Part shown: in pieces, positions 26,361 to 35,471 of the stretch
Layout of the letters: each line of letters starts with the position of its first letter
How positions within the stretch are numbered: the first letter of the stretch is position 1
Assembly: GCA_021795585.1 (NCBI GenBank)
Contig: JAJYPE010000002.1
Span: forward strand, 1 to 38,716
Length of the DNA stretch: 38,716 bases
Reading direction: 5' to 3'
Origin: Actinomycetes bacterium
GTDB taxonomy: Bacteria; Actinomycetota; Acidimicrobiia; Acidimicrobiales; Acidimicrobiaceae
Program-made: the position numbers and the translations under genes
Notes under the pieces: model-generated
Seen by the model: only the letters and a program-made list of their open reading frames with translations
Databases searched by the model: none
What the model was told of the DNA's origin: nothing

Positions 26361-26692
26361 TAGTGCTCCTTATTTTTGGCCGACCTCTTCGACCACAGAA
26401 CCAAGCCCGCTATGGTGAGGATCGCCCCCAGGACCAGATACGTGATCCACACGTGGGAGGCAAAGGCATAGACGGTGAGGAGCCTTACCACTGCTATGAG
26501 GAGGACAATGCCTACCACTAGGGCAAGCGCTCCACCGACTAGGCCGTATATCACCCAGCGGGTGATCCGATAGAGGGGAGAGATGCCCTTCTCTCTGAGC
26601 GCGTCGGTGAGATCTACTACGAGGTCCGTGGCCCTATCGGCCCACGGGGCCTGCGTCGTCTGAGTCCCCTTGCGATCAAGTTCGTCCGGCAT
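26360..26692 (-). CDS. Small two-helix membrane protein, function unknown
   Basis: About 110 residues from the ATG at 26692, chosen because GGAG lies about five bases upstream; a GTG two codons earlier is possible. After a polar N-terminus (about 50 residues, with a TDALREKGISPLYRITRWV amphipathic run) there are two membrane helices (YGLVGGALALVVGIVLLIAV and WITYLVLGAILTIAGLVLW) and a basic tail. It starts 59 bp after degV and its last base overlaps the trxB start, suggesting an operon. I do not know the family; the helix-loop-helix form resembles phage-holin-superfamily-like small membrane proteins, but that is only topology. Confidence 0.75.
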   Translation of the reverse strand: MPDELDRKGTQTTQAPWADRATDLVVDLTDALREKGISPLYRITRWVIYGLVGGALALVVGIVLLIAVVRLLTVYAFASHVWITYLVLGAILTIAGLVLWSKRSAKNKEH

Positions 26693-26756
26693 AGTCACTC
26701 CAAGGTCGCTCTGGCTATGGCTAGGAGGTCAGCTTTTTACTTTCTTCGCCCCCAGG

Positions 26757-27605
26757 CTAGCTAGTTGGTTTGAGGGTAATGCAAACACCGATCGTTCTTG
26801 GCCCAGCATGTGCGCCGATGACCGGCCCGATGGTGGAAACCATGATCGATTCCTTGCCGGTGATGGAGCGGAGCTCAGCCACGAACTCCTTCTCGTCCGG
26901 TGCCAGCGCGCTGATAACCGAAATGTCCTCGATTTGAGGCGCGACTTGGCGAACCAAATCGCATAGGTAATCAAGGGCCCTCTTGCGGGTTCTCTGTTTC
27001 GAGGGGGCCTGGACCTCCCCGTTGACCACCTCGATGATGGGTTTGACCGCAAGGATTGAGCCCAACGTTGCGGCCGCGGCTCCGATCCGTCCCCCTTTAC
27101 GCAGGTTTTCGAGTGTGTCGAGCGCACCAAGGACCCTGGTGCGCGCAGCCCTTTCCTGCACCATCGCCGCAACTTCATGAAGCGGCCTGTCGGCATTCTT
27201 GGCCGCTTCCACGGCTAGGCCGCCTTCGCCGAAGGTGGCGAGTTGGGAGTCGATCACGGCGACAGGAAATCCCTGGGCCGATATCTCCTCGCCGGCCTTT
27301 TGTGCGGACTGGAAAGTGGCCGAAAGCTTCGAGGAGAGGCATATGCATATCGCACCGTCGAAGCCATCCGCCCTCGCCTGCTCGAAGGCCGTCTTGAATT
27401 GCTCGATCGAGGGGGCTGCCGTTTGGGGGAGTTCGCTGGCTGTGGCGGAGATTTCCCAGAACTTCTCGACCGAGAGATCGATTACGTCTTTGTATTCGGT
27501 GGTCCCAAAGCGAATGCTTAGCGGCACAATTTCGATGCCGAGATCCCTGATCAGCTGAGCGGGGATGTCGCCGGCCGAGTCCGTGACTACCTTGATACGG
27601 CTCAA
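26757..27605 (-). CDS. DegV-family fatty-acid-binding protein
   Basis: DegV (FakB-type) proteins bind a fatty acid and present it to a kinase that makes acyl phosphate. The 282-residue protein has VVTDSAGDIPAQLI, the lipid-contacting serine in CLSSKLSATFQSAQ, and TRVLGALDTLENLRKGGRIG with the family arginine. The start is TTG with AGGAGG five bases upstream; it overlaps the murJ stop in TTGA. Its partner kinase (FakA) gene is not in this window. The lipid ligand is inferred from family. Confidence 0.88.
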   Translation of the reverse strand: MSRIKVVTDSAGDIPAQLIRDLGIEIVPLSIRFGTTEYKDVIDLSVEKFWEISATASELPQTAAPSIEQFKTAFEQARADGFDGAICICLSSKLSATFQSAQKAGEEISAQGFPVAVIDSQLATFGEGGLAVEAAKNADRPLHEVAAMVQERAARTRVLGALDTLENLRKGGRIGAAAATLGSILAVKPIIEVVNGEVQAPSKQRTRKRALDYLCDLVRQVAPQIEDISVISALAPDEKEFVAELRSITGKESIMVSTIGPVIGAHAGPRTIGVCITLKPTS

Positions 27606-29209
27606 ATGATCCTCCTGCGCCCCGCAATCGCGGAGGCGACGTATTCGAGCCAGAGGAATAGCGAGAACGCAGCTCCTCCGGCTAACAGCTCGGCTATTAG
27701 CTTGGCAAATAATCTAGCCCCGCTGGTAGCAGGGACGTGGTGCGAAACCAGGAGGATCGCTGCCGCCATGGCCAGCGAAGGGAGAAGAAACTTCAGCCAC
27801 GTAGCCAAGACGGGGCGGAGGCGAGGGGCCAACCTCCTGCCCCGGATCACCCAGTAGGCCAGGATCGCTGCCAGGGAATAGCTGATCGAAACGGCTAGAG
27901 CCAGCCCAACCACACCGTAGCGCGATACCAACGCGAAGGCGACGAGCACGGTCAATCCGTTTTCGAAGGCGTATACCCAGAAGACCTCTTTGGCCAGTCG
28001 GGCTGACTGCAGAGCCTGGATCATCGCAATGTAGATCCCGAAGCCCGGCAACCCTATCGCTAGCCCAGCCAGGGCACCAACAGTGAGAGCGACGCCATGT
28101 GCGGTGGCTGCGCCATGGCCAAGTAGGACTCCGACCAGCTGGGGGCCAAGAGCGAGGTATCCGATTGCGGCGGGGATGAGCAAGGCCACCGAAGCGCGAA
28201 GTCCACGCCCAAACCGTCTGCGGAATAGGCCCAGTTCGTTGCTGGTGTAGTGGTCGGCAAGACCGGGAATTATCGCCGCCATCACTGAATAAGCGGCGAT
28301 ACCGTACGGGAGCTGGAAGAAGAGGTAGGCGTTGTTATACGCGCTTACGGATCCGGGTGAATGCGCGTCCGCGAGGGCAAGCAGTACATAAAGGGAGATT
28401 TGGTTTCCCATCACATACCCGAAAGTCCACCCCGACAGCTTGGCGATCTCCCTTACGGCGGGGTGGAAGATGTCGAAGTTGAAGCGTATGGTCAGCCCGA
28501 CGGTGCGGGCTCCCATCACAACGACCGCGCATTGCAAGACCACGCCGAAGGTCGTGCCGATGCCGAGAAGGAGCAGCGAAGGGGAAAGGTGCGTCAGTGA
28601 AGCGATGGCGCCGGCGGTTCCCAAGTGTGCGTAGAGGAGCCTGAAGATGACCAGGACCACGATGGCGACCACGTTGTTCGTGATTGGCGCGAAGGCGGGC
28701 AAGGCGAAGCGGCCACGCGTATTGAGGAGCGACGTGAAGAGCGAGATGGCGCCGTAGAAGAAAAGTTGCGGAGCAAACAGGCGCAGTAGGTTCGTGGCCG
28801 CCGCGAGCTGAATGTTACGTGTCGGGTCGTGGTTGCCCAGCATGTAGCCGCGGATCACCAGGCCGGCTATGAGTTCGAAGATCAGGGTCGCGGCTAGGAG
28901 CGCCGCGACGCCGGTGGTCATGATGGCGGAAAGCGCCTCGGAAGCCTCCTTTCGGTTGACCCGGGCCGAGGCCTTCACCATTACGGGGATGAGGGTGGAT
29001 GCGAGGACGCCGCCTAAGAGGAGGTCGTAGAAAGTGTTGGGCGCGTTGTTGGAGAGGTTGAATACATCGGAGAGCGATGAGATTCCCAGGGCCCAGGCCA
29101 GCACCACCAGTCTGGCCAGGCCAGTGATCCTTGAGATGAGCGTTCCGAGGGCCATGGAAGACGCATTGCGCATTAGCCCTGAGCGCGGTGAGGCTTCACT
29201 CGTGGTCAT
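27602..29209 (-). CDS. murJ: Lipid II flippase MurJ (MviN)
   Basis: MurJ flips lipid II across the cytoplasmic membrane for peptidoglycan synthesis. The 535-residue protein is almost wholly hydrophobic, with about 14 membrane helices, an N-terminal SRITGLARLVVLAWALG, FDLLLGGVL-type text (YDLLLGGVLASTLIPVM) and ALQSARLAKEVFWVYAFENG later. It ends soon after the last helix, without the C-terminal pseudokinase and extracellular domains of mycobacterial MurJ. It overlaps the DUF6049-like gene by 14 bp and the degV gene by 4, so this is a tight operon. Confidence 0.93.
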   Translation of the reverse strand: MTTSEASPRSGLMRNASSMALGTLISRITGLARLVVLAWALGISSLSDVFNLSNNAPNTFYDLLLGGVLASTLIPVMVKASARVNRKEASEALSAIMTTGVAALLAATLIFELIAGLVIRGYMLGNHDPTRNIQLAAATNLLRLFAPQLFFYGAISLFTSLLNTRGRFALPAFAPITNNVVAIVVLVIFRLLYAHLGTAGAIASLTHLSPSLLLLGIGTTFGVVLQCAVVVMGARTVGLTIRFNFDIFHPAVREIAKLSGWTFGYVMGNQISLYVLLALADAHSPGSVSAYNNAYLFFQLPYGIAAYSVMAAIIPGLADHYTSNELGLFRRRFGRGLRASVALLIPAAIGYLALGPQLVGVLLGHGAATAHGVALTVGALAGLAIGLPGFGIYIAMIQALQSARLAKEVFWVYAFENGLTVLVAFALVSRYGVVGLALAVSISYSLAAILAYWVIRGRRLAPRLRPVLATWLKFLLPSLAMAAAILLVSHHVPATSGARLFAKLIAELLAGGAAFSLFLWLEYVASAIAGRRRII

Positions 29210-31268
29210 CGTCCCTCTCCTCGGCTACGGACGGGAGAAGCCGTCGGTTGCGTCCGCCGCCCTTTCGGAGCGTCCTTATCCACCAGAGCCCGAGCACGGC
29301 CAGTGCGGCGATGGTCAGAACCACTCCCTCCACGGTTACGGTGAGCGAACGCACCTGTAGGGCGGCAGAGGAAACGAGAACCTTGCCGTCAGGCGTCGTG
29401 AGGCTCAGGCCGACTTGGAAGAAGCCGAGGGTCTTGGTCGACACTACGAAGGTCGTGGTATTCGTGGCCGCCCCTACCTTAACCAGCTGGCTCGAGCCGC
29501 CCTTCACGCGCAACCGATCGCTCGTGAGCGTGAGACGCAGGGTGAGCGGGACGTGCTCTCCGGAGGCAACCGAGATTGGGATGCTCGCCTTTGTCGACGT
29601 CAGCGTCACAACTCGGTTGCGCGGGAGCTGGACCTGGTCGAGGATTCCGTTGATGGATCCAGTGAGCGCTCTTATCGAATTCGTCGCTTCCACGGGGGTG
29701 AGGGAGCTGTTGAGTGCCTGAAGTAGCGCTAGGCGCATGCTGGCTACCAGCGTACGGTCGCTGGTAGCGCCGGAGAAGGAACCGAGCAGGTTGGAGGCGG
29801 CCTCGAAGGAGTGCGCCCATGGGAGGCGCCGTGTCGTGCTCCGCACCAGGGACGTCTCCAGCCACTTGTTTGTGGGCGTTGCCGAGGACAGGGAATCGAA
29901 GGCATCCCGCAGCGACATGAGGTGGAGGACCGGCACGGTGCTTATGCGCTGCGCGACTATGCCGTCGGCGGCGATCTCCGCAGGTGTGCCTGCCGGCAGA
30001 TCAAGCGCGAGTATGCGCTGGGTGGGATTATTCGGTTGATCCTCGAAAACCTGAACCATGTCCGACACGAGGTTGAGGCTGTGTTCGTAGGCACTTGCGC
30101 CAAGTCCCAGGTCTTGGCTTAGCTGTGGATCGAAGGACAACACCCCCATCGTTCCACCACCGGAGAGCGGCAGCCGAAGGCCGGCCGTGAGCGCATATTT
30201 GAGGTCAGGCTGCGTGACGGCGCTTCCATTGACGGCGATCCGACGATATCCTTCCTTGGCGAGGAGCTGCAGGCCCTGCTCGCTCAGTCGCGAAGTCGTT
30301 ACGTAGGTCTGGTCGACGATCGGCGGTGAAGCTCCCGCTCGAGACAAGAGCGTCCGCGCAGTCTTCATTTCTGCAGAGAAGTACTTTTCGAGCCCGCTCG
30401 AGGTGAGCGCGGCCATGTTGACCGGCACCACATCCGTTACCGACAGCTCATGGCCGGGAACCGTTGCCCATGCCATGATCTGCGCCATCGAATTGCGTAC
30501 CGACGCCGTCTTGGAGGCCTGCGCAAGCGCGATCGTGGCTGCCGAAAGCCTGAGTGTGAAGGATCGCTGGGGCACTGAGGAGAGAATGCTGGCTATCAGC
30601 GGAATACCCGTCTTGATATCCGATGCCGGCAGGGCCGAGGCATCAAGCGAAAGGGCAATGCCCAGCGGAACGATGTTTGGAGGCTGGCTGCTGAGTACGG
30701 CTACCGGAACGACGTGAGTCGCGATCGTCTTGTCTCCACTTATCACTGCCAGGAGCAGTGGGTAGACGCCGTCACAGCCACTTCCGCACCCGGGGAGAGT
30801 TATCTGCAATCCGGAGTGGCTTGGAGTGTTGCCAGATGCGGGCGGGTTGGCCAAGATCGAGAGGTTCATGCTGTAGACATTCCCCGCGTGCTGCAGTTGC
30901 GCAAGCGCTAGCGGCTGTGACGAGCCGAGCGGGTAGCCGCGCACGCCGTAGGAGGTGACAAACTGCAGTTCTGAGCGGCTGGAAATGCGCGAGTAGAGCA
31001 GAGCCTCGATGTACGAACCAATTGGGGCATTCTTTACGGTGATCTGCACCGCCGACGGCGTGTCGATCTTCAGAGTGGAAGGTCCTGCCGACAGCGCCAT
31101 CGAGACTGCGGTCGAGCCGGCCGCCGCTGTCGCTCCAAAAAAGAGCGTGGTGAAAAGCGAGGCGAACAAGGCGAAGGCGCCCAACAGGCGGGCCGCCTTC
31201 TCAGAACGGGCTCCATTTGCATGCGACCACGCGTGGTCCGCCGAAGGTGCCGTCTCTGGATCTATCAC
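29196..31268 (-). CDS. Large exported DUF6049-like protein
   Basis: This 690-residue protein has an N-terminal hydrophobic segment (about residues 28-55, LLGAFALFASLFTTLFFGAT), a large exterior part with beta-sandwich-like stretches (LTLRLTLTSDRLRVKGG), and a C-terminal helix (VLTIAALAVLGLWWIRTL) followed by a basic tail. Placement immediately before murJ, with 14 bp of overlap, matches Rv3909-type DUF6049 proteins. Its function is unknown; operon structure ties it to lipid II transport or the cell wall. No enzyme motif is visible. A translation start at ATG 31268 leads into the DNA shared with the divergent gene. Confidence 0.78.
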   Translation of the reverse strand: MIDPETAPSADHAWSHANGARSEKAARLLGAFALFASLFTTLFFGATAAAGSTAVSMALSAGPSTLKIDTPSAVQITVKNAPIGSYIEALLYSRISSRSELQFVTSYGVRGYPLGSSQPLALAQLQHAGNVYSMNLSILANPPASGNTPSHSGLQITLPGCGSGCDGVYPLLLAVISGDKTIATHVVPVAVLSSQPPNIVPLGIALSLDASALPASDIKTGIPLIASILSSVPQRSFTLRLSAATIALAQASKTASVRNSMAQIMAWATVPGHELSVTDVVPVNMAALTSSGLEKYFSAEMKTARTLLSRAGASPPIVDQTYVTTSRLSEQGLQLLAKEGYRRIAVNGSAVTQPDLKYALTAGLRLPLSGGGTMGVLSFDPQLSQDLGLGASAYEHSLNLVSDMVQVFEDQPNNPTQRILALDLPAGTPAEIAADGIVAQRISTVPVLHLMSLRDAFDSLSSATPTNKWLETSLVRSTTRRLPWAHSFEAASNLLGSFSGATSDRTLVASMRLALLQALNSSLTPVEATNSIRALTGSINGILDQVQLPRNRVVTLTSTKASIPISVASGEHVPLTLRLTLTSDRLRVKGGSSQLVKVGAATNTTTFVVSTKTLGFFQVGLSLTTPDGKVLVSSAALQVRSLTVTVEGVVLTIAALAVLGLWWIRTLRKGGGRNRRLLPSVAEERDDDHE

Positions 31269-31433
31269 CGTCTCCGCTACCGCCCCGAGTTCCGACCATT
31301 CCGCTTCGCGGCAGCGCGCCTTCGAGCTTGGTCGAGCCTCCTAAATAGTAGCCCTGGGCGAGCAAAGCAGGAGAGACCGCTGCAGCGTGGTAGCGGGCCA
31401 TCCCACTGGCCCGGGTTCACCTAAGCTTGAATC
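31269..31433. promoter_or_regulatory. Divergent intergenic region (DUF6049-HDAC)
   Basis: The 165-bp gap between two divergent genes must hold two promoters. No ribosome site precedes the GTG at 31434 (the bases before are TTCACCTAAGCTTGAATC), so that gene may be leaderless. TAAGCT-type boxes lie 8-13 bases upstream, consistent with a -10 at the right place for a leaderless transcript. Confidence 0.45.
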
Positions 31434-32447
31434 GTGGACATACTCTTCGGCACCCATCCAAAGTTCATCGAACATGATGCGGGAAGCGGCCATCCGGAGC
31501 AACCCGCACGTCTTGATGCCGTCTTGGCAGGCGTCGAAGTGTCCGGTGTTCGCGAAGGCATAGGGTTCTTTGCGCCCGAGCCGGCAACGATGGCGGACTT
31601 GCACAGAGTTCATGATCCCGCATACCTGGATGCGTTGAGGCGTTTTTGCCTCATGGGAGGCGGTCGGCTGGACCCCGATACGGCCGTTTCGGTGGCATCC
31701 TGGGACGCAGCGCTGTTGGCCGCCGGGAGCGGTTTGGACGCGGTTCGCCGCCTGCGGGCCGGCGAGGCTTCGGCGGCGTTTCTTGCGGTGCGGCCGCCCG
31801 GGCATCACGCGGTCGCGGACCGGGCTATGGGGTTCTGTCTGATAAACAACGTCGCGGTCACCGCAGCGTCGCTGGTGGCCGAAGGCGAAAAGGTCCTAGT
31901 GCTCGACTACGACGCGCACCATGGCAACGGGACCCAGGAGATCTTCTATCGCGACGCCAATGTCTTGTACGTGTCCTTCCACCAATACCCCCTCTATCCG
32001 GGAACCGGTAGGGCCGACGAGGTGGGTGAAGGCGCGGGGCTGGGCACCACGGTCAATATCCCGGTGCCGGCCGATACGACCCTCGGAACTTACCTGGCGG
32101 CGATAGACGAGATAATCGCTCCGGCGGTCGAGCATTTTGCTCCCACCTGGGTCATTGCCTCGGCGGGATTTGACGGTCATCGCGATGACCCCTTGACCGA
32201 GCTGGGTCTGACGGCCCAGGACTTCGGAGACCTGACTTCCTGGCTCTTCTCGCTGGTCCCTCCGGGGCGCCGCATCGCCTTCCTTGAAGGGGGATACGAC
32301 TTGCGAGCACTCAAGCTGAGTTCTGCCTCGACGCTCGCCGCCATGGTTGGCGAGCGCCTGATGGCGGAAGCGCCGAGCGCCGGAGAAGCGCGCCTTGCGG
32401 TGATCCGCGCAATTCGCGAGACGAGGGCTAGGTCCCTGGAGCTTTGA
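31434..32447 (+). CDS. Histone deacetylase-family amidohydrolase
   Basis: Zinc-dependent hydrolase of the class II HDAC/acetylpolyamine amidohydrolase/AcuC superfamily, removing acyl groups from amines such as polyamines or lysines. Active-site motifs are RPPGHHAVADRAMGFCLINN (tandem catalytic His), the metal ligands in VLVLDYDAHHGNGTQ and SAGFDGHRDDPLTEL, and FLEGGYDLRAL. The 337-residue length fits a single catalytic domain. Start is GTG. The stop overlaps the next gene's ATG by one base (TGATG), coupling it to the CCA-adding enzyme. The substrate is unknown; an acetyl-lysine or acetylpolyamine is a guess. Confidence 0.9.
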   Translation: MDILFGTHPKFIEHDAGSGHPEQPARLDAVLAGVEVSGVREGIGFFAPEPATMADLHRVHDPAYLDALRRFCLMGGGRLDPDTAVSVASWDAALLAAGSGLDAVRRLRAGEASAAFLAVRPPGHHAVADRAMGFCLINNVAVTAASLVAEGEKVLVLDYDAHHGNGTQEIFYRDANVLYVSFHQYPLYPGTGRADEVGEGAGLGTTVNIPVPADTTLGTYLAAIDEIIAPAVEHFAPTWVIASAGFDGHRDDPLTELGLTAQDFGDLTSWLFSLVPPGRRIAFLEGGYDLRALKLSSASTLAAMVGERLMAEAPSAGEARLAVIRAIRETRARSLEL

Positions 32448-33925
32448 TGGCGGTCAAGTTTCAGGATCCCACGGGGCGCCTCGAGGAGATTTACTCCCGG
32501 GTGGAGGAGATCGTCGCGGCTTTTTCCACTGCCGGGCGACACCTCTACCTAGTCGGTGGCAGCGTCCGCGACGCGGTGCTCGGGCGACATGGGGCCACGC
32601 CCCCGGCTTCCGAAGGCCAAGCGCAAACTCAGCAGGCCGATTTCGACTTCACCACCGATGCGCTCCCCGACCAGGTGGAGCGGATCATCGCCCCTTACAC
32701 GGAAGCGATGTGGCTGGTCGGTAAGCGATTCGGGACGATCTCGGCCCGGGTAGCAGGAGTCACGCTGGAGATAACCACGCACCGCGGCGACACCTATCGC
32801 GAAGAGTCCCGCAAGCCTGAAGTCGTCATGGGAACCTCTTTGGCAGAGGATCTTTTACGCCGTGACTTCCGGATAAACGCCATGGCCGTCGACTTCACCG
32901 CTGGACGGCCCTTTACGGTCATCGACCCTTTCTCGGGGATGGCGGACCTGGCCGAGAGGATGATTAGGACGCCGGGCGCCCCTGAAGTTTCCTTTTCCGA
33001 CGACCCGTTGCGCATGATGCGCGCCGCCCGCTTCGCTGCCCAGCTCGGATTCAAAATCGATTCCGAGGTTCTGGAGGCGATGACGGCAATGGCGTCTCGC
33101 CTCGATATCGTCTCGCGTGAGAGGATCAGGGACGAGCTGGACAAGATCATGACCTCCCCAAAACCATCCCGCGGCCTCCGCGTGCTGGTCGACACCGGCC
33201 TGGCCGCGCATTTCCTGCCGGAACTGCCCGCTCTCGCCCTTGAACAGGATCCCATACACCGCCACAAGGATGTGCTGGAGCACACCTATGTCGTGATCGA
33301 CAAGACGAGCCCGAACCTGGAACTCCGCCTTGCGGCGCTATTCCACGATGTCGGTAAGCCCGCGACACGCCGCTACGATCCCACCGGCGTCAGCTTCCAC
33401 AACCACGACGTGGTGGGCGCAAAGATGACCAAGAAGCGAATGCGCGAGCTGCGCTATTCGGCTGCCGCAGTGAACACCGTCGCCAGGCTCGTTTACCTCC
33501 ATCTCCGCTTTCATACATATCAGGCCGGGTGGACCGACAAGGCAGTGCGCCGTTACGTGGTCGAGGCAGGGCCGCTGCTCGACCCGCTTAACGAACTGAC
33601 TTTGGCCGACTGCACCACACGTAACCAGAAGAAGGTGCTCGTTCTCGAAGATCGCATGACCGAGCTCAAGGAGAGGATTGTCGAGCTTCGCGAGCGCGAG
33701 GAGTTCGAAGCAATTCGCCCGGATCTCGATGGGACGGAGGTGATGGAGATACTCGGGCTGTCACCTTCTCCGGAGGTCGGCGTAGCAATGAAGTTCCTAC
33801 TCCAGCTCCGTCTCGACGAAGGGCCGATAGGCCATGACGAAGCTAAGCACCGCTTGCTCGAGTTCTGGGCCGAGCACAAGGCGGCATCGTCCGCAGAGGC
33901 GCCGGCGGACCCGGCGGAGTCCTGA
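32447..33925 (+). CDS. CCA tRNA nucleotidyltransferase with HD domain
   Basis: The enzyme adds or repairs CCA at tRNA 3' ends; the actinobacterial gene is often named pcnA. The head domain has YLVGGSVRDAVLGRH, the catalytic aspartates in ADFDFTTDA, and RRDFRINAMAVDF. An arginine-rich region follows (DDPLRMMRAARFAAQLGFKI), then an HD domain with LAALFHDVGKPATRR and NHDVVG. Start is ATG 32447 with GGAG six bases upstream. The product is needed for tRNAs lacking encoded CCA, such as the tRNA-Ile at 4.8 kb. In M. tuberculosis Rv3907 occupies the same neighbourhood. Confidence 0.92.
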   Translation: MAVKFQDPTGRLEEIYSRVEEIVAAFSTAGRHLYLVGGSVRDAVLGRHGATPPASEGQAQTQQADFDFTTDALPDQVERIIAPYTEAMWLVGKRFGTISARVAGVTLEITTHRGDTYREESRKPEVVMGTSLAEDLLRRDFRINAMAVDFTAGRPFTVIDPFSGMADLAERMIRTPGAPEVSFSDDPLRMMRAARFAAQLGFKIDSEVLEAMTAMASRLDIVSRERIRDELDKIMTSPKPSRGLRVLVDTGLAAHFLPELPALALEQDPIHRHKDVLEHTYVVIDKTSPNLELRLAALFHDVGKPATRRYDPTGVSFHNHDVVGAKMTKKRMRELRYSAAAVNTVARLVYLHLRFHTYQAGWTDKAVRRYVVEAGPLLDPLNELTLADCTTRNQKKVLVLEDRMTELKERIVELREREEFEAIRPDLDGTEVMEILGLSPSPEVGVAMKFLLQLRLDEGPIGHDEAKHRLLEFWAEHKAASSAEAPADPAES

Positions 33926-34274
33926 TAGGCCCTGCGCAGGAACCCATCCCGACCGGTATGCCCGGGGAGCTTGAGTCGACCCGCCGCATCAAGGATCGCT
34001 CGGAGCCAAAGATACGCCGAAGGGTATGATGACACCCCTTCAGCCATCTCCGCCCACCTCGTCACTGACTGGGGCACGTTCTAGATCCAGGGCGCGAGTC
34101 CCGGGATTATGAAGCGCCCACCAGGCAGCGGCTCAGTGGAAGCCCGCCCCTCAAGAGACAGCACTTCCAGTCCCGTTGGGTATGTGGTCAGCTGCCTAGA
34201 TACCATGACCGCCGCTCGCGCGGTGGAGGATTCTGCAAACAAGTCGGCACACGATTGGTCGGCCTTCCGTAAAA
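33926..34274. other. Gap after the CCA enzyme, no clear gene
   Basis: A minus-strand frame (34278-34081, 65 codons, TTG start inside the terminator stem) contains GLEVLSLEGRAS but no known motif and no ribosome site. The rest shows nothing recognisable. The gap separates convergent genes and ends in a shared terminator. Confidence 0.45.
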
Positions 34275-34311
34275 GCAAACAGGAGGTGGGTGCAACCCGC
34301 CTCCTGTTTGC
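34275..34311. terminator. Strong bidirectional terminator
   Basis: GCAAACAGGAGGTGGG, a 5-base loop TGCAA, and CCCGCCTCCTGTTTGC form a 16-bp stem with one G-T wobble. Minus-strand reading gives a TTTT after the stem, and the plus strand has GCTTTT 5 bases on. It ends the ino1 transcript and shields the convergent CCA-enzyme transcript. Confidence 0.88.
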
Positions 34312-34343
34312 AATGGCTTTTGTGGATCTTGCCTCTGGGGCCG

Positions 34344-35417
34344 CTAGCCCTGGGCGAATTCCTCGACCATGTCGCGGGCCACGTTGTCCCGATACTGCAC
34401 CGGTGGTGACTTCATAAAGTAGGCCGAAGGGCCAAGCAGCGGTCCACCGATACCACGGTCAGCGGCAAGCTTCGCGCAGCGAAGGGCGTCGATTATGACA
34501 CCTGCCGAGTTGGGTGAATCCCACACCTCGAGCTTGAGCTCCACGTTCAACGGGACGTCGCCGAAGTTGCGACCCTCGAGGCGGATGTAAGCCCATTTGC
34601 GGTCCTCGAGCCAGGGAACGTGGTCAGACGGGCCGATGTGCACATTGGACGCCTCGATGCCATTGTCGAGCTGGCTGGTGACCGACTGCGTCTTGGAGAT
34701 CTTCTTGGACTCCAGGCGCTCGCGCTCCAGCATGTTCTTGAAGTCCATGTTGCCGCCTACGTTCAGCTGGTAGGTGCGATCCAGCACCAGCCCACGATCC
34801 TCGAAGAGGCGGGCAAGCATGCGATGGACGATTGTTGCGCCTACCTGGCTCTTGATATCGTCGCCAACAATCGGCACATTCGCTTCGGTGAACTTGGCAG
34901 CCCACTCGGGGTCGGAGGCGATGAACACCGGAATAGCGTTCACGAAAGCCACCTTGGCGTCAATCGCAGCCTGGGCGTAGAACTTTTGCGCCGCCTGGGA
35001 TCCGACCGGAAGATAGCTCACCAGCACGTCCGCTCCGCTTTCACGCAGCGCCTTGACTACGTCGACCGGCTCGGTCGGCGATTCTTCGATGGACGTCAAA
35101 TAGTACTTGCCCAGACCGTCGAGTGTCGGGCCGCGCATGACGGTGACTCCAAGCTCAGGTACCTCGGCGAACTTGATCGTGTTGTTAAGGCCGCCCCACA
35201 TCGCCTTGGACATGTCGCTGCCAACTTTGGTGGCATCCACGTCAAAAGCAGCTACGAACTCGATGTCGCCTACGTGGTAGCCTCCGAGTTCCACGTGCAT
35301 GAGTCCGGGAACCTGCTCATCAGCAGGCGCATTGCGATAGTATTCGACGCCCTGGATCAGCGAGTTGGCGCAGTTGCCCATGCCGGCAATCGCCACCCTT
35401 ACCTTCTTCTCGCCCAT
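34344..35417 (-). CDS. ino1: Inositol-3-phosphate synthase
   Basis: The enzyme converts glucose 6-phosphate to 1L-myo-inositol 1-phosphate with NAD, the first step toward phosphatidylinositol, mannosides and mycothiol in actinobacteria. The 357-residue protein has the NAD-binding [66 protein letters not shown] and the catalytic-site [12 protein letters not shown]. Length matches the short bacterial class. It is the second gene of a padR-ino1 operon (54 bp gap) and is followed by a strong terminator. Confidence 0.96.
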   Translation of the reverse strand: MGEKKVRVAIAGMGNCANSLIQGVEYYRNAPADEQVPGLMHVELGGYHVGDIEFVAAFDVDATKVGSDMSKAMWGGLNNTIKFAEVPELGVTVMRGPTLDGLGKYYLTSIEESPTEPVDVVKALRESGADVLVSYLPVGSQAAQKFYAQAAIDAKVAFVNAIPVFIASDPEWAAKFTEANVPIVGDDIKSQVGATIVHRMLARLFEDRGLVLDRTYQLNVGGNMDFKNMLERERLESKKISKTQSVTSQLDNGIEASNVHIGPSDHVPWLEDRKWAYIRLEGRNFGDVPLNVELKLEVWDSPNSAGVIIDALRCAKLAADRGIGGPLLGPSAYFMKSPPVQYRDNVARDMVEEFAQG

Positions 35418-35471
35418 CTGTTCCCTTTCGTTGTTTCTTCTGGCCGCCGCATTGCAAGACGACCAGCCCTG

